A DNA stretch of 64,000 bases from Chryseobacterium aquaeductus (GCF_905175375.1 NZ_CAJIMS010000001.1:2046001-2110000); one strand, 5' to 3'. Positions 51,312-63,053 are shown, numbered from the stretch's first letter. The notes: generated from the letters alone by a model not told the origin. Numbers and translations: made by a program.

Positions 51312-52130
51312 ATGTATAGTAAATTTAAATTATTATTCCTATTCTCATGCGGTGTTGCTAAAGCGCAAATTGGAATTAATACCACTACTCCAAACGCTAC
51401 ACTGGATGTTAATGGTGATGTTGTTCTTAGAAAAGAACTCATCGTACCAAGTAGTACAACGGCCGGAATTTTAGATCCCGGTAACGTAGATCAGGTTTTG
51501 GTGTCCCGTGGTTCTGGTCTTCCGCCCACATGGAAAAGTGTTAATGTTCCCTTTATGGAGAACGCACAGTATAAATTAGTAAATACCTACTTGCGAAATG
51601 ATGAAGCGGGTATCACTACTCTTTCGAACGGCGTCGCGGTATCTACTCCTTCTACCAGTGTTTTAGGAGAAGATTATACAACGGCATGGGTTAAGATCAG
51701 CAATCTCTCTACAGATCTCCAGATAAGGTCATCTCAAAATAAAATTACATATCAGGTACAGTCTGGCGTGGAGTTGGTGAACAAATCTGTAGGCAGAGGA
51801 TCGTCCGTCAATTTTATTTGTGGTATTTTTAAAAACAATAAATTGGTAGCCCTTCGTCCGGATGCTATTACTGCAGTAGATGCAACTCCGGTTCAGGGAA
51901 TTTATACATTAAATTATACTGAAGATAATGTTGCTGTGGGTCCATATACTTTGGAAGTAGCCTGCAGAAAAACATTTTCGTCAGATGCTACCAATAATTA
52001 TTTCAGAATTGGTGTTAATATTCCCACCTACGGTCCTACCCCTATCGTCACCAATACAACATCAAATGCATTTGCACTGAGATCACTTTTTAAAATTGAT
52101 GTGGCGGAATTAGTAACATATACCAATTAA
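51312..52130 (+). CDS. Secreted head-domain-like protein, tandem paralogue 1 of 3
   Basis: A 272-residue protein with signal peptide ending VAKAQ, followed by IGINTTTPNATLDVNGDVV. The GINTTTP-LDVNG stretch is the N-terminal landmark of many Bacteroidota secreted proteins that resemble phage tail-fibre or trimeric adhesin head segments. The C-terminal half has the CGIF and EVACRKTF stretches shared with its two neighbours. No T9SS sorting domain or catalytic motif is seen. Gap to paralogue 2 is 4 bp, so the three genes form an operon. Confidence 0.78.
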   Translation: MYSKFKLLFLFSCGVAKAQIGINTTTPNATLDVNGDVVLRKELIVPSSTTAGILDPGNVDQVLVSRGSGLPPTWKSVNVPFMENAQYKLVNTYLRNDEAGITTLSNGVAVSTPSTSVLGEDYTTAWVKISNLSTDLQIRSSQNKITYQVQSGVELVNKSVGRGSSVNFICGIFKNNKLVALRPDAITAVDATPVQGIYTLNYTEDNVAVGPYTLEVACRKTFSSDATNNYFRIGVNIPTYGPTPIVTNTTSNAFALRSLFKIDVAELVTYTN

Positions 52131-52134
52131 AAAA

Positions 52135-52998
52135 ATGAAAAAAACATATATTATTCTAAATTTATTTTTAGGAGTTTTGTTAAGTGCGCAAGGGAATATT
52201 GGTGTAAAAACGACAAGTCCTCTTGCTAATCTTGATGTCAATGGAGATCTTAATATAGGGAAAAAAGTGTTTTTAGATAATGGAAGTGGGGTTTTGCTGG
52301 CTGGAACAAGTGGCCAGTTATTGGTTTCCAGAGGTACCAATAATCCTCCTACCTGGAAAACTTTACGGATTCCTGAATATTTGACGAATCAGTTTTATCT
52401 GATTTTTAATGACTCTTATAAGGATTTTGATACAGCTAATCCTAATACTTCTCAAGGAACTGTACAGGGTCTTCGTTTTGATGACAGTCAGGTTGCGCCA
52501 GCTGCGTTCAATCCTTCTACAGAATTGGTAGTCGATGCGACATTTACCAATCTGCAGACTAGGGGTTTCAGATCCATAGCAAGTCTTACACGTAATTTTA
52601 CCGTTAACAGTACAGTAAGCAGTGTGTACTTTATGTTTGAAACGGTAGTGCAGCAGAGTAATGCAGCAAATGATGCTACGGATATTAAATATGCATGTGG
52701 AATTTTTGTAGACGGTCTGTTAAAAAGTGTCAGGCTCAATATGCTTCCGAGAAGTACGAATGGAAGTACGTTTATTACCCATACTCAAATAGGTGGTGTA
52801 GAAAATGTGTCAACAGGTACCCATACTGTCAGTGTAGCGTGTGCAAGATTAACGAACCCTCTGACGGGTATTACTCTGGGTGTAGGAGTGCCTGCTACAG
52901 CTACAACAGCAAACTTAAATAATTTTATGACACAGTCATCTCTCAAAGTTGACGTTTATGAAATTCCACAAAACTTTTCATCAGTAATTATACCTTAA
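52135..52998 (+). CDS. Secreted head-domain-like protein, tandem paralogue 2 of 3
   Basis: A 287-residue protein: signal peptide MKKTYIILNLFLGVLLSAQ, then NIGVKTTSPLANLDVNGDLN, then GQLLVSRGTNNPPTWKTL, closely matching LVSRGSGLPPTWKSV in paralogue 1. The C-terminal half shares CGIFVDGLLKSVR and SVACARL with its neighbours. Function unknown. Its stop is followed directly by the ATG of paralogue 3 (one base between). Confidence 0.78.
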   Translation: MKKTYIILNLFLGVLLSAQGNIGVKTTSPLANLDVNGDLNIGKKVFLDNGSGVLLAGTSGQLLVSRGTNNPPTWKTLRIPEYLTNQFYLIFNDSYKDFDTANPNTSQGTVQGLRFDDSQVAPAAFNPSTELVVDATFTNLQTRGFRSIASLTRNFTVNSTVSSVYFMFETVVQQSNAANDATDIKYACGIFVDGLLKSVRLNMLPRSTNGSTFITHTQIGGVENVSTGTHTVSVACARLTNPLTGITLGVGVPATATTANLNNFMTQSSLKVDVYEIPQNFSSVIIP

Positions 52999-52999
52999 A

Positions 53000-53803
53000 A
53001 TGAGAAATATATATATAATACTATTATCTTTTTCTTTAATCTCTGTTAAAGGTCAAGTCGGTATAAACACCACAACACCTCAAAAGACTCTTGATGTCAA
53101 TGGAACATTGTATGTGCGTCAGGAAATAAGAACAGGGGGAACATCAGTAGTAACAGGTGCTCCAGGAGCAGCGGGACAACTGTTCGGTGTTCAGGACGGA
53201 TTGTCAGATACATGGAAAACTGTTCAGATCGCAGATGGTACAGGAAGCTTATCTCTTTTCTATCTCAATACAACGAAAGATATCACCGGAATACAGTTTA
53301 TACAGACCGGAACTACGGGTTCTTATAATTTAAATTCTGCTTTCACTACTTCTCCGGCGACTCCAAACTGGGTCTACATGGAGGGTACTACTGATAATTT
53401 TAATGTGACAAAAAATGATAATCTCTCTAAGGCTGTTTTATCTTTTCAGACTACTGTTCAGATCACGAGAGGAGCGGGTCAAAATTGGACGACTGGTTCA
53501 GCAAGTTATGCGTGCGGGATATTTTTGAGTAGAAATTCAGGACAGTTTGAGCTTAAAGCGGTACGGAATGATGTTGTAAAAGGTGTTGCTGGTACTTACA
53601 AGATTTTTAATCTCAATGTAACATTGGATGCTCTTCAGCTGGGTTCTTATCAGGTTAAAGCGGCGTGCACCAATAGGAATTTGGGCACTTCCGGGGCTGG
53701 TACCCTTACCACCTTAGGTATTGGAAGAGCTGTTGATGCTACAACATTGAATAGTAATATGTCACAGTCAATAATGACAACTTCTGTACTTCAGACTTAT
53801 TAA
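53000..53803 (+). CDS. Secreted head-domain-like protein, tandem paralogue 3 of 3
   Basis: A 267-residue protein: short signal sequence ending VKGQ, then VGINTTTPQKTLDVNGTLYV, a DTWKTVQI motif, and CGIFLSRNSGQFELKAVR with KAACTNRN. It is the most diverged of the three. A terminator follows at 53827. Confidence 0.78.
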   Translation: MRNIYIILLSFSLISVKGQVGINTTTPQKTLDVNGTLYVRQEIRTGGTSVVTGAPGAAGQLFGVQDGLSDTWKTVQIADGTGSLSLFYLNTTKDITGIQFIQTGTTGSYNLNSAFTTSPATPNWVYMEGTTDNFNVTKNDNLSKAVLSFQTTVQITRGAGQNWTTGSASYACGIFLSRNSGQFELKAVRNDVVKGVAGTYKIFNLNVTLDALQLGSYQVKAACTNRNLGTSGAGTLTTLGIGRAVDATTLNSNMSQSIMTTSVLQTY

Positions 53804-53826
53804 TTGTGATAAAATTTTTTTACTTG

Positions 53827-53858
53827 CCCTGCTTCATTTATTTGGAGCAGGGTTTTTT
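53827..53858 (+). terminator. Terminator of the tandem-paralogue operon
   Basis: CCCTGCT (53827-53833) pairs with AGCAGGG across a TCATTTATTTGG loop, followed by six T. Confidence 0.88.
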
Positions 53859-53867
53859 AATGAAATG

Positions 53868-53898
53868 TTGCTTATGCAGATTGAATTTCGTATATTTG
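53868..53898 (+). promoter_or_regulatory. Promoter of rpoBC
   Basis: TTG (53868-53870), 20-bp spacer, TATATTTG (53891-53898): full Bacteroidota consensus. The predicted leader to ATG 54229 is about 325 nt. Confidence 0.75.
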
Positions 53899-53906
53899 CA
53901 GTCACT

Positions 53907-54131
53907 TTTGGCGCTAAAACTACACATATTACGGTAAAACATTGTAAATCAACTCTTTCATAATTTTGAAAGGGATTTTGTGTTTATGTATTATTTGTAT
54001 TTTTTTTGTCCAAAGTAAAAAAAATTAAAAATATTTTGCATTACGCTGTGAAAAGATATACCAGCGTTGCAGTTAGAATTAGAGTTTAGAATAGAGAATT
54101 AAGAATAAAGACCACTTCTGATAGCGCCAAA
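53907..54131 (+). promoter_or_regulatory. rpoB leader with a long-range inverted repeat
   Basis: TTTGGCGCTA (53907-53916) begins about 9 bases after the -7 box; its exact complement in reverse, TAGCGCCAAA, lies at 54122-54131. In RNA the two could pair to close a loop of about 205 nt near the 5' end. The remaining leader is AT-rich. No known riboswitch or ribosomal-protein site is recognised. Confidence 0.45.
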
Positions 54132-54228
54132 CATCAAATGTCTTTATCTTACCACTTTTATTTCTTAGTTTTTTTTCTGATATTTTTTGTAAAATCAAAA
54201 TATTTTTTAACCCTTTCTTAAAAGTTTT

Positions 54229-57200
54229 ATGAGTAAAACAACAGCAGTTACTAAAGGAAATGAGAGAATCAATTTCTCTACAGCGAAAGGAAAAATCATT
54301 ACTCCGGATTTCTTAGATATCCAATTAGAGTCATTTAAAGATTTTTTCCAATTAGACACACTTCCGGAAGACAGAAAGAAAGAAGGTTTGCACAAAACCT
54401 TCCAAGAAAACTTTCCAATTACCGATTCTAGAAACCAATTCGTTTTGGAATTCTTAGATTATTTGGTAGATTCTCCACGTTATTCGATCGACGAATGTGT
54501 GGAAAGAGGTTTAACTTATTCAGTTCCTCTAAAAGCCAGACTTAAATTGTATTGTACTGACCCTGAACATGAAGATTTTCAGACAGTTGTGCAGGATGTT
54601 TATTTAGGTCCGGTTCCTTATATGACTCCGTCTGGTTCATTTATAATTAATGGAGCAGAGCGTGTTATTGTAACTCAGTTACACAGATCTCCTGGTGTAT
54701 TCTTCGGGCAGACTTACCACGCAAACGGAACTAAATTGTACTATTCAAGGATTATCCCTTTCAAAGGATCTTGGATGGAATTTACAACCGATATAAACAG
54801 CGTGATGTACGCATATATCGACCGTAAGAAAAAATTACCTTTAACAACATTATTAAGAGCAATCGGTTTCGAATCTGATAAAGATATTCTTCAGATCTTT
54901 GACCTTGCAGAAGAAGTGAAAGTTTCTAAAGCTGCCCTTAAAAAAGTAGAAGGCAGAACTTTGGCTGCGAGAGTATTGAACACTTGGTTCGAAGATTTCG
55001 TAGACGAAGACACTGGAGAGGTTGTTTCTATCGAAAGAAACGAAATCATCTTAGACAGAGAAACGATTCTTGAAAAAGAACATTTAGATCTTATTTTGGA
55101 TGCTGGTGTGAAGTCTATCTTGATTCACAAAGAAAATTCAAACGAATTCTCTATCATCCAGAATACTTTACAAAAAGACCCTACTAACTCTGAAAAAGAG
55201 GCAGTAGAATATATTTACCGTCAGTTAAGAAATGCAGATCCACCCGATGAGGAAACTGCAAGAGGAATCATTGAAAAATTATTCTTCTCTGAGCAAAGAT
55301 ATTCACTTGGTGAAGTAGGACGTTACAGACTAAACAAAAAGTTAGGTCTTAATATCCCGACTACAACTGAGGTTCTTACAAAAGAAGATATCATTGCGAT
55401 TGTAAGACACTTGATCGAATTGGTAAACTCTAAAGCTGAGGTTGATGATATTGACCACTTATCAAACAGAAGAATTAAAACTGTTGGTGAGCAATTGGCA
55501 GGACAGTTTGGTGTAGGTCTTTCGAGAATTGCAAGAACAATTAAAGAGAGAATGAACGTTAGAGATAACGAGATATTTACTCCGCTTGATCTTGTTAATG
55601 CGAAAACTTTAACATCAGTTATTAACTCATTCTTTGGTACCAACCAGCTTTCTCAGTTCATGGACCAAACCAACCCTCTATCAGAAATCACGCACAAGCG
55701 TAGACTTTCTGCCTTGGGACCTGGTGGTTTATCAAGAGAAAGAGCAGGTTTCGAGGTACGTGACGTTCACCATACTCACTATGGTCGTATTTGTCCTATC
55801 GAAACTCCTGAGGGGCCAAACATTGGTTTGATCTCTTCTTTAGGTATCTATGCTAAAATCAATACTTTAGGTTTCATCGAAACTCCATATAGAAAAGTAG
55901 AAGGAAGTACTGTAGATCTACATGCTGATCCTATTTATCTGAATGCAGAAGACGAAGAAGATAAAGTAATTGCTCAGGCAAACGTTGAGCTAGATGATAA
56001 TGGAGCGTTCTTAACAGACAGAATTATTGCCAGATTAGATGGTGATTATCCTGTAGTTGAGCCTTCTCAGGTTAATTTGATTGACGTTGCACCTAACCAG
56101 ATTTCGGGTATTTCAGCTTCATTGATTCCATTCTTGGAGCATGATGATGCAAACCGTGCATTGATGGGATCAAACATGATGCGTCAGGCAGTTCCTTTGT
56201 TGAAGCCACAAGCTCCAATCGTAGGTACAGGTCTGGAACAGCAAGTTGCAAAAGATTCTAGAATTTTGATCAATGCTGAAGGAAATGGTGTTGTTGAATA
56301 TGTAGATGCTGATCAGATTACAATTAAATATGAAAGAAGCGATGACGAAGATTTAGTATCATTCGAATCTGCTACGAAAACATATAAACTGACTAAGTTC
56401 AGAAAAACTAACCAGAGTACGACAATTACCCTAAGACCAAACGTAAGAGTAGGTGAGACGGTACATAAAGGTCAGGTTCTTTGCGACGGTTATGCAACCG
56501 AAAACGGAGAATTGGCTTTGGGTAGAAACTTGGTAGTAGCCTTCATGCCTTGGAAAGGATACAACTTTGAGGATGCAATTGTAATCAACGAAAAAGTTGT
56601 ACGCGAAGACTGGTTTACTTCTATCCACGTAGATGAGTATTCTCTTGAGGTTCGTGATACCAAATTAGGTATGGAAGAATTGACAGCAGATATTCCAAAC
56701 GTATCTGAAGAAGCTACAAAAGATCTTGATGAGAACGGAATGATCAGAATCGGTGCTGAAGTGAAGCCTGGTGATATCATGATTGGTAAGATTACTCCAA
56801 AAGGTGAATCTGACCCGACTCCTGAAGAGAAACTTTTGAGAGCAATCTTTGGTGATAAAGCTGGTGATGTGAAAGATGCTTCATTGAAAGCAGATTCTTC
56901 ATTAAGAGGTGTTGTTATCAACAAGAAATTGTTCTCTAGAAACATTAAAGATAAAAAGAAAAGAACTGAAGAAAAACTTAAGCTTGAAGAGATTGAAAAT
57001 ACTTACAAAGCTAAGTTTGACGAGTTGAGAAATACTTTAATCGAAAAATTAAACACTCTAGTTAGTGGTAAAACTTCTCAGGGAGTTACGAATGACTTAG
57101 ATGAAGAAATTATCGGTAAAGGCGTGAAATTCACTCACAAATTATTGACTTCAGTAGAAGATTACGTAAACGTTAGCGGTGCAGATTGGACAGTTGATAA

Positions 57201-58050
57201 CGATAAGAATGAATTGATCAAACAATTGATTCACAATTACAAAATCAAATTCAACGATATTCAAGGAGTTAAAAACCGTGAGAAATTCGCAATTTCTATC
57301 GGAGATGAGCTTCCAGCAGGTATCATGAAGTTGGCTAAAGTATATATCGCTAAAAAACGTAAACTAAACGTTGGAGATAAAATGGCGGGTCGTCACGGTA
57401 ACAAAGGGATTGTTTCGAGAATCGTTCGTGAAGAAGATATGCCATTCTTGGAAGACGGAACACCGGTAGATATCGTATTGAATCCACTTGGGGTACCTTC
57501 TCGTATGAACATCGGACAGATTTATGAAACAGTTCTTGGATGGGCTGGTCAAAAATTGGGTATGACGTTCGCTACGCCAATCTTTGATGGGGCAACTCTT
57601 GATCAGATTACAGAGTATACTGAGAAAGCAGGAGTTCCTAAATTCGGTCACACTCACCTTTATGATGGTGGCACCGGAGAAAGATTTACACAAGCTGCAA
57701 CGGTAGGTATTATCTATATGTTGAAACTTGGGCACATGGTAGATGACAAGATGCATGCACGTTCTATCGGACCTTACTCATTGATTACTCAGCAGCCATT
57801 AGGAGGTAAAGCTCAGTTTGGTGGTCAGAGATTCGGAGAGATGGAGGTTTGGGCTCTTGAAGCGTTTGGAGCTGCAAATATCTTGAGAGAAATCTTGACT
57901 GTGAAGTCGGATGACGTGATTGGTAGAGCAAAAACTTATGAAGCGATTGCGAAAGGAGAAGCAATGCCTGAACCAGGTATTCCGGAATCTTTCAACGTAT
58001 TACTTCACGAGTTACAAGGTCTTGGATTAGACGTAAGATTGGAGGAGTAA
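54229..58050 (+). CDS. rpoB: RNA polymerase subunit beta
   Basis: A 1273-residue catalytic subunit. It starts [20 protein letters not shown]. The rifampicin region is [20 protein letters not shown]; further landmarks are the [18 protein letters not shown] segment, the [17 protein letters not shown] fork and the [14 protein letters not shown] motif, and the C-terminal [21 protein letters not shown] long middle insertion around residues 890-990 (rich in Lys and Glu) is normal for Bacteroidota. Confidence 0.98.
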   Translation: MSKTTAVTKGNERINFSTAKGKIITPDFLDIQLESFKDFFQLDTLPEDRKKEGLHKTFQENFPITDSRNQFVLEFLDYLVDSPRYSIDECVERGLTYSVPLKARLKLYCTDPEHEDFQTVVQDVYLGPVPYMTPSGSFIINGAERVIVTQLHRSPGVFFGQTYHANGTKLYYSRIIPFKGSWMEFTTDINSVMYAYIDRKKKLPLTTLLRAIGFESDKDILQIFDLAEEVKVSKAALKKVEGRTLAARVLNTWFEDFVDEDTGEVVSIERNEIILDRETILEKEHLDLILDAGVKSILIHKENSNEFSIIQNTLQKDPTNSEKEAVEYIYRQLRNADPPDEETARGIIEKLFFSEQRYSLGEVGRYRLNKKLGLNIPTTTEVLTKEDIIAIVRHLIELVNSKAEVDDIDHLSNRRIKTVGEQLAGQFGVGLSRIARTIKERMNVRDNEIFTPLDLVNAKTLTSVINSFFGTNQLSQFMDQTNPLSEITHKRRLSALGPGGLSRERAGFEVRDVHHTHYGRICPIETPEGPNIGLISSLGIYAKINTLGFIETPYRKVEGSTVDLHADPIYLNAEDEEDKVIAQANVELDDNGAFLTDRIIARLDGDYPVVEPSQVNLIDVAPNQISGISASLIPFLEHDDANRALMGSNMMRQAVPLLKPQAPIVGTGLEQQVAKDSRILINAEGNGVVEYVDADQITIKYERSDDEDLVSFESATKTYKLTKFRKTNQSTTITLRPNVRVGETVHKGQVLCDGYATENGELALGRNLVVAFMPWKGYNFEDAIVINEKVVREDWFTSIHVDEYSLEVRDTKLGMEELTADIPNVSEEATKDLDENGMIRIGAEVKPGDIMIGKITPKGESDPTPEEKLLRAIFGDKAGDVKDASLKADSSLRGVVINKKLFSRNIKDKKKRTEEKLKLEEIENTYKAKFDELRNTLIEKLNTLVSGKTSQGVTNDLDEEIIGKGVKFTHKLLTSVEDYVNVSGADWTVDNDKNELIKQLIHNYKIKFNDIQGVKNREKFAISIGDELPAGIMKLAKVYIAKKRKLNVGDKMAGRHGNKGIVSRIVREEDMPFLEDGTPVDIVLNPLGVPSRMNIGQIYETVLGWAGQKLGMTFATPIFDGATLDQITEYTEKAGVPKFGHTHLYDGGTGERFTQAATVGIIYMLKLGHMVDDKMHARSIGPYSLITQQPLGGKAQFGGQRFGEMEVWALEAFGAANILREILTVKSDDVIGRAKTYEAIAKGEAMPEPGIPESFNVLLHELQGLGLDVRLEE

Positions 58051-58163
58051 ATTAAAAGATTTAATTATTAAAAAATTAAAACATTAATTAACTCTGAGAT
58101 GATAAGAGCGAAAGTAATTTTTAAATCTTTCAATCTTTTAATCTTTTAATCAAAAATTAAATT
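58051..58163. repeat. Inverted repeat in the rpoB-rpoC gap
   Basis: ATTAAAAGATT (58051-58061) is inversely repeated as AATCTTTTAAT (58140-58150), itself part of a tandem AATCTTTTA repeat. The whole 113-bp spacer is unusually long for rpoB-rpoC and can fold into an AT-rich stem; it could be a processing or attenuation site. Confidence 0.5.
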
Positions 58164-61100
58164 ATGTCAAATAAAAATAAATCAAGTAGATTTAATAAAA
58201 TAACCATCGGTTTAGCTTCACCTGAGTCAATTTTACAAGACTCAAGAGGGGAAGTTCTTAAGCCGGAAACTATTAACTACAGAACACATAAACCAGAAAG
58301 AGACGGTTTGTTCTGTGAAAAAATCTTCGGTCCTATCAAAGATTACGAATGTGCTTGTGGTAAATACAAGAGAATTCGTTACAAAGGGATCGTTTGTGAC
58401 CGTTGTGGTGTAGAGGTTACGGAGAAAAAAGTACGTAGAGAAAGAATCGGACATATTGGTTTGGTTGTTCCTATTGCGCACATTTGGTATTTCCGTTCTT
58501 TACCAAACAAAATCGGTTACCTTTTGGGTATTCCTTCGAAGAAATTAGATATGATCATCTATTACGAGAGATATGTTGTTATTCAGCAGGGTATCGCTAA
58601 GAAAGCAGATGGATCTGATTTTGACGATAAAGAATTCCTTACAGAAGAAGAATACCTTGACATCATGGAAACTCTTCCTGCAGAAAATCAATATCTTGAT
58701 GATGCAGATCCAAACAAATTCATCGCCAAAATGGGTGCTGAAGCTGTTGAAGAATTGTTAAAAAGAATTGATCTTGATGCATTGTCTTTCGACTTGAGAC
58801 ACAAAGCTCACAACGAAGGTTCTAAGCAAAGAAGAACTGAAGCTCTAAAAAGATTGAACGTTGTAGAAGCATTGAGAGGTGCTAATACGAGAATGATCAA
58901 CAGACCAGAGTGGATGATTATGCGTGTGCTTCCTGTAATACCACCAGAATTAAGACCATTAGTTCCGTTGGATGGAGGACGTTTCGCAACTTCTGACTTA
59001 AATGACCTTTACAGAAGAGTAATTATCAGAAACAACCGTTTGAAGAGATTATTGGAGATCAAAGCTCCTGAAGTAATCTTGAGAAACGAGAAGCGTATGC
59101 TTCAGGAATCAGTAGATTCATTATTTGATAATACAAGAAAATCTTCTGCAGTAAAATCTGAATCAAACAGACCATTAAAATCACTTTCAGATTCATTGAA
59201 AGGTAAGCAAGGTCGTTTCCGTCAGAACTTACTAGGGAAAAGGGTAGATTACTCGGCACGTTCGGTAATTGTTGTAGGTCCAAACTTACAGCTTCACGAA
59301 TGTGGTATTCCTAAAGATATGGCAGCTGAACTTTACAAACCATTTATCATCAGAAAACTGATCGAAAGAGGTATTGTAAAAACAGTAAAATCTGCAAAGA
59401 GAATTATTGACAGAAAAGAACCTGTAGTATATGATATCTTAGAAGGTGTAATGAAAGGTCACCCTGTTTTACTAAACAGAGCACCTACCTTGCACAGACT
59501 GGGTATTCAGGCATTCCAACCTAAGATGATCGAGGGTAAGGCAATCCAATTACACCCGTTAGTAACAACAGCATTCAACGCCGATTTTGATGGTGACCAG
59601 ATGGCGGTACACTTACCGTTGGGTCCGGAAGCAATTTTGGAAGCTCAGTTATTGATGTTAGGTTCTCAGAATATCTTGAACCCTGCAAACGGTTCTCCAA
59701 TTACGGTACCATCTCAGGACATGGTTCTTGGTCTTTATTTCATGACCAAAGAATTAAGCTCTACAGATGATATGAAAGTTTTGGGTGAAGGTCTTGCATT
59801 CTATTCTCCGGAAGAAGCGGAAATCGCTTATGCGGAAGGTAGAGTTTCATTGAACGCTAAAGTAAGATGTAGACTACCTGTAAAAGAAGACGGTGAAATC
59901 AAAACAAAATTGATTGAAACTTCTGTTGGTAGAATCTTATTTAACCAAATTGTTCCTAAACAGTCAGGGTATATTAATGAACTTTTGACTAAGAAATCAT
60001 TAAGAAATGTTATTGGTAAAGTACTTGCTGATACAGATTTCCCAACTACTGTGAAGTTCTTGGATGCTATGAAAGATTTAGGTTATTCAAATGCATTCAA
60101 AGGAGGTCTTTCGTTCTCATTAGGTGACATCGTAGTTCCTGTTGAGAAAAAGAAAATGATCGCAAAATCTATTGAAACTGTAGACGAAATCAGAGCCAAC
60201 TATAACATGGGTCTTATTACAGATACAGAAAGATATAATCAGGTAATCGACGTTTGGACAAACACCAACGCTGGACTAACTGAAATGATCATGAGCAGAA
60301 TGAAAGTTGACCAAGGTGGATTCAATTCTGTATACATGATGCTTGATTCTGGTGCAAGGGGTTCTAAAGAGCAGATCCGTCAGTTATCAGGGATGAGAGG
60401 TTTGATGGCAAAACCGCAGAAAGCTGGTTCTACCGGTGCGGAAATTATTGAAAACCCGATTCTTGCAAACTTTAAGGAAGGTCTTTCGATCTTAGAATAC
60501 TTTATCTCTACTCACGGTGCTCGTAAGGGTCTTGCGGATACCGCATTGAAAACTGCCGATGCAGGTTACTTGACTAGAAGATTGGTAGACGTTGCACAAG
60601 ATGTTATCATTACTGAAGCGGATTGTGGAACTCTTAGAGGAACTGAAGTTACTGCGCTTAAGAAAAATGACGAAATCGTTGAAAGAATTTCTGAAAGAAT
60701 CTTAGGTAGAGTTTCTCTTCACAATATTTATGATCCTGAAACTGACGAGTTAGTAGCAAACGCTGATCAGATTATCGATGAAGCTTTAGCGAAAAGAGTT
60801 GAAGAGATGGGTCTGGAATCATTAGAAGTACGTTCGCCACTTACTTGTGAAACCAAAAAAGGAATTTGTGCTAAATGTTATGGTAGAAACCTGGCAACTG
60901 GTAAGAAAATCCACATGGGTGAAGCAGTAGGGGTAATTGCAGCACAGTCGATTGGTGAGCCGGGAACTCAGTTAACATTGAGAACTTTCCACCAGGGTGG
61001 TGTATCTACAAACGTATCAGAAAATCCTTCAATTTCTGCAAGAAGAGACGGTATCGTAGAATTGGATGAGGTAAGAACAATTACTTCAGAAGACGAAAAC

Positions 61101-62429
61101 GGTAATACTGCTGAGGTAGTAGTGTCCCGTACAACAGAATTTAGATTGGTTGCTGATAATGATGTAAGAACTCCATTGATGATCGCCAATGTACCTTACG
61201 GTTCTCAATTGCTAGTGAAATCTGGTGATAAAGTGAAGAAAGGCGATATTATTGCAAAATGGGATCCGTACAACGCGGTAATCATTGCAGAAAACGCTGG
61301 TAAGGTTGAGTATGAAGATATTATCCAAGGTATTTCATTCCAGTTGGAGATTGACGAACAAACAGGATTTGAAGAGAAAGTAATCTCCGAATCTAGAAAT
61401 AAGAAAGCTGTACCTACATTGAAGGTGGTAGATTCTAAAGGTGTTGAGCAAAAAGGCTACAACTTACCGGTAGGAGCCCACTTAATGGTTAATGACGGTG
61501 AAAAAATTAAGGCTGGTAAAGTCTTAATCAAAATCCCAAGAAAATCAGCTAAGTCTGGGGATATCACTGGAGGTCTTCCGAGAGTTACAGAATTATTTGA
61601 AGCAAGAAACCCTTCAAACCCAGCTGTTGTTACAGAAATCGATGGGGTAGTTTCTTACGGAAAAATTAAGAGAGGTAACCGTGAATTGATCGTTGAGGCG
61701 AAGACTGGTGAGAGAAAAATTTATTTAGTTAAATTATCAAACCAAATCTTGGTACAGGAGAATGACTTCGTGAGAGCTGGTTCGCCACTTTCAGACGGTT
61801 CAGTTACTCCGGACGATATCTTGAAGATCAAAGGACCAACTGCGGTTCAGGAATATTTAGTTAATGAAATTCAGGAAGTTTACCGTCTACAAGGGGTGAA
61901 AATTGACGATAAGCACTTTGAAATCATCGTAAGACAGATGATGACAAAAGTATCAATCGTTGATGGAGGTGATACTCAGTTCCTTGAGGCTGCTTTAGAG
62001 CACAAATATGATTTCTTACTAGAAAACAACAGAGTATTTGGTCTTAAAGTAGTAACAGAAGCTGGTGATTCTAAAGAATTCAAGCCTGGACAGATGATTA
62101 CTGCAAGAGAATTGAGAGATGAAAACTCTAAATTGAAGCGTGAAGATCTGAAATTAGTTGAAGTAAGAGAAGCACTTCCTGCAACCGCTACACCGGTATT
62201 GCAAGGGATTACAAGAGCCGCTCTACAAACTAAATCATTCATGTCTGCAGCATCATTCCAGGAAACTACTAAGGTTCTGAACGAAGCAGCAGTAGCTGGT
62301 AAAGTAGATAATCTGAATGGTCTTAAAGAAAATGTAATTGTAGGACACAGAATTCCTGCAGGTACAGGTCTTAAAGAGTATCAGAATGTAATCGTAGGTT
62401 CTAAAAAAGAATTCGAAGACCTTAACTAA
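58164..62429 (+). CDS. rpoC: RNA polymerase subunit beta'
   Basis: A 1421-residue subunit. N-terminal zinc finger ([20 protein letters not shown]), the catalytic [14 protein letters not shown] aspartates that hold the active-site magnesium, the bridge-helix and trigger-loop region after [17 protein letters not shown] and the second zinc site CGTLRGT to [12 protein letters not shown]. The C-terminus is intact. Confidence 0.98.
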   Translation: MSNKNKSSRFNKITIGLASPESILQDSRGEVLKPETINYRTHKPERDGLFCEKIFGPIKDYECACGKYKRIRYKGIVCDRCGVEVTEKKVRRERIGHIGLVVPIAHIWYFRSLPNKIGYLLGIPSKKLDMIIYYERYVVIQQGIAKKADGSDFDDKEFLTEEEYLDIMETLPAENQYLDDADPNKFIAKMGAEAVEELLKRIDLDALSFDLRHKAHNEGSKQRRTEALKRLNVVEALRGANTRMINRPEWMIMRVLPVIPPELRPLVPLDGGRFATSDLNDLYRRVIIRNNRLKRLLEIKAPEVILRNEKRMLQESVDSLFDNTRKSSAVKSESNRPLKSLSDSLKGKQGRFRQNLLGKRVDYSARSVIVVGPNLQLHECGIPKDMAAELYKPFIIRKLIERGIVKTVKSAKRIIDRKEPVVYDILEGVMKGHPVLLNRAPTLHRLGIQAFQPKMIEGKAIQLHPLVTTAFNADFDGDQMAVHLPLGPEAILEAQLLMLGSQNILNPANGSPITVPSQDMVLGLYFMTKELSSTDDMKVLGEGLAFYSPEEAEIAYAEGRVSLNAKVRCRLPVKEDGEIKTKLIETSVGRILFNQIVPKQSGYINELLTKKSLRNVIGKVLADTDFPTTVKFLDAMKDLGYSNAFKGGLSFSLGDIVVPVEKKKMIAKSIETVDEIRANYNMGLITDTERYNQVIDVWTNTNAGLTEMIMSRMKVDQGGFNSVYMMLDSGARGSKEQIRQLSGMRGLMAKPQKAGSTGAEIIENPILANFKEGLSILEYFISTHGARKGLADTALKTADAGYLTRRLVDVAQDVIITEADCGTLRGTEVTALKKNDEIVERISERILGRVSLHNIYDPETDELVANADQIIDEALAKRVEEMGLESLEVRSPLTCETKKGICAKCYGRNLATGKKIHMGEAVGVIAAQSIGEPGTQLTLRTFHQGGVSTNVSENPSISARRDGIVELDEVRTITSEDENGNTAEVVVSRTTEFRLVADNDVRTPLMIANVPYGSQLLVKSGDKVKKGDIIAKWDPYNAVIIAENAGKVEYEDIIQGISFQLEIDEQTGFEEKVISESRNKKAVPTLKVVDSKGVEQKGYNLPVGAHLMVNDGEKIKAGKVLIKIPRKSAKSGDITGGLPRVTELFEARNPSNPAVVTEIDGVVSYGKIKRGNRELIVEAKTGERKIYLVKLSNQILVQENDFVRAGSPLSDGSVTPDDILKIKGPTAVQEYLVNEIQEVYRLQGVKIDDKHFEIIVRQMMTKVSIVDGGDTQFLEAALEHKYDFLLENNRVFGLKVVTEAGDSKEFKPGQMITARELRDENSKLKREDLKLVEVREALPATATPVLQGITRAALQTKSFMSAASFQETTKVLNEAAVAGKVDNLNGLKENVIVGHRIPAGTGLKEYQNVIVGSKKEFEDLN

Positions 62430-62438
62430 GACAATAAT

Positions 62439-62515
62439 AAGATAATAGACAGATAGATAATAGATTTCATGGTGTTTTTTACATTAATCTCTATTATCTA
62501 TTAGTCTATCATCTT
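62439..62515. repeat. Long imperfect hairpin in the rpoC-DUF3467 gap
   Basis: Two 26-base arms, 62439-62464 and 62490-62515, match as reverse complements at 23 of 26 positions. The arms are built from repeated GATAATAGA-type units. There is a 25-base loop and no strong T-run immediately after, so it is not a classic terminator. Confidence 0.65.
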
Positions 62516-62561
62516 TTATCTAAAAATAAAAAAATTTATAATTTAAAATAATTTTAAAAAA

Positions 62562-62870
62562 ATGGACAACCAAAATCAAAACAACGATCCAAACAACATT
62601 AACATTCAATTGAACGAAATGGTAGCTTCAGGGGTATATTGTAACCTTGCTTTAGTAAACCATTCTCCATCAGAGTTTGTAGTAGATTTCATCCAGTTAA
62701 TGCCAGGTGTACAGCAGGCTAACGTGCGTTCAAGAGTAATTCTTGCTCCACTTCATGCAAAAAGAGTTCTTACAGCTCTTCAGCAAAACATCACCAACTA
62801 CGAGCAACAATTCGGAGAAATCAAAGAAGTTGAGCCTTTCGTATTAGGTGGAAACAACGTACAAGCGTAA
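62562..62870 (+). CDS. DUF3467 family protein
   Basis: A 102-residue protein with a Gln/Asn-rich start (MDNQNQNNDPNNIN) and the family segments GVYCNLALVNHSPSEFVVDF and LAPLHAKRVLTALQQNI. DUF3467 proteins are small and uncharacterised. It follows rpoC on the same strand, with a hairpin between, and a good terminator after, so it probably shares the rpoBC transcript at reduced level. Confidence 0.88.
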   Translation: MDNQNQNNDPNNINIQLNEMVASGVYCNLALVNHSPSEFVVDFIQLMPGVQQANVRSRVILAPLHAKRVLTALQQNITNYEQQFGEIKEVEPFVLGGNNVQA

Positions 62871-62891
62871 GATTTTCTTAAAAAATATAAG

Positions 62892-62924
62892 AATGCCCCA
62901 GCGAAAGTTGGGGCATTTTTTTTA
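62892..62924 (+). terminator. Terminator after the DUF3467 gene
   Basis: AATGCCCCA pairs with TGGGGCATT around a short GCGAAAGT loop, followed by eight T. Confidence 0.93.
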
Positions 62925-63053
62925 CAATAATGTACTCTTTCCATCGTAAGCTTAATCATTGTTTTTTCTTAATATTAGATTTAATAATGACGTTTGTAAA
63001 TAATGTATCATTAAATTTTTTGTAAAACTTTAAAAAAGTGCAGATCAAATTTC

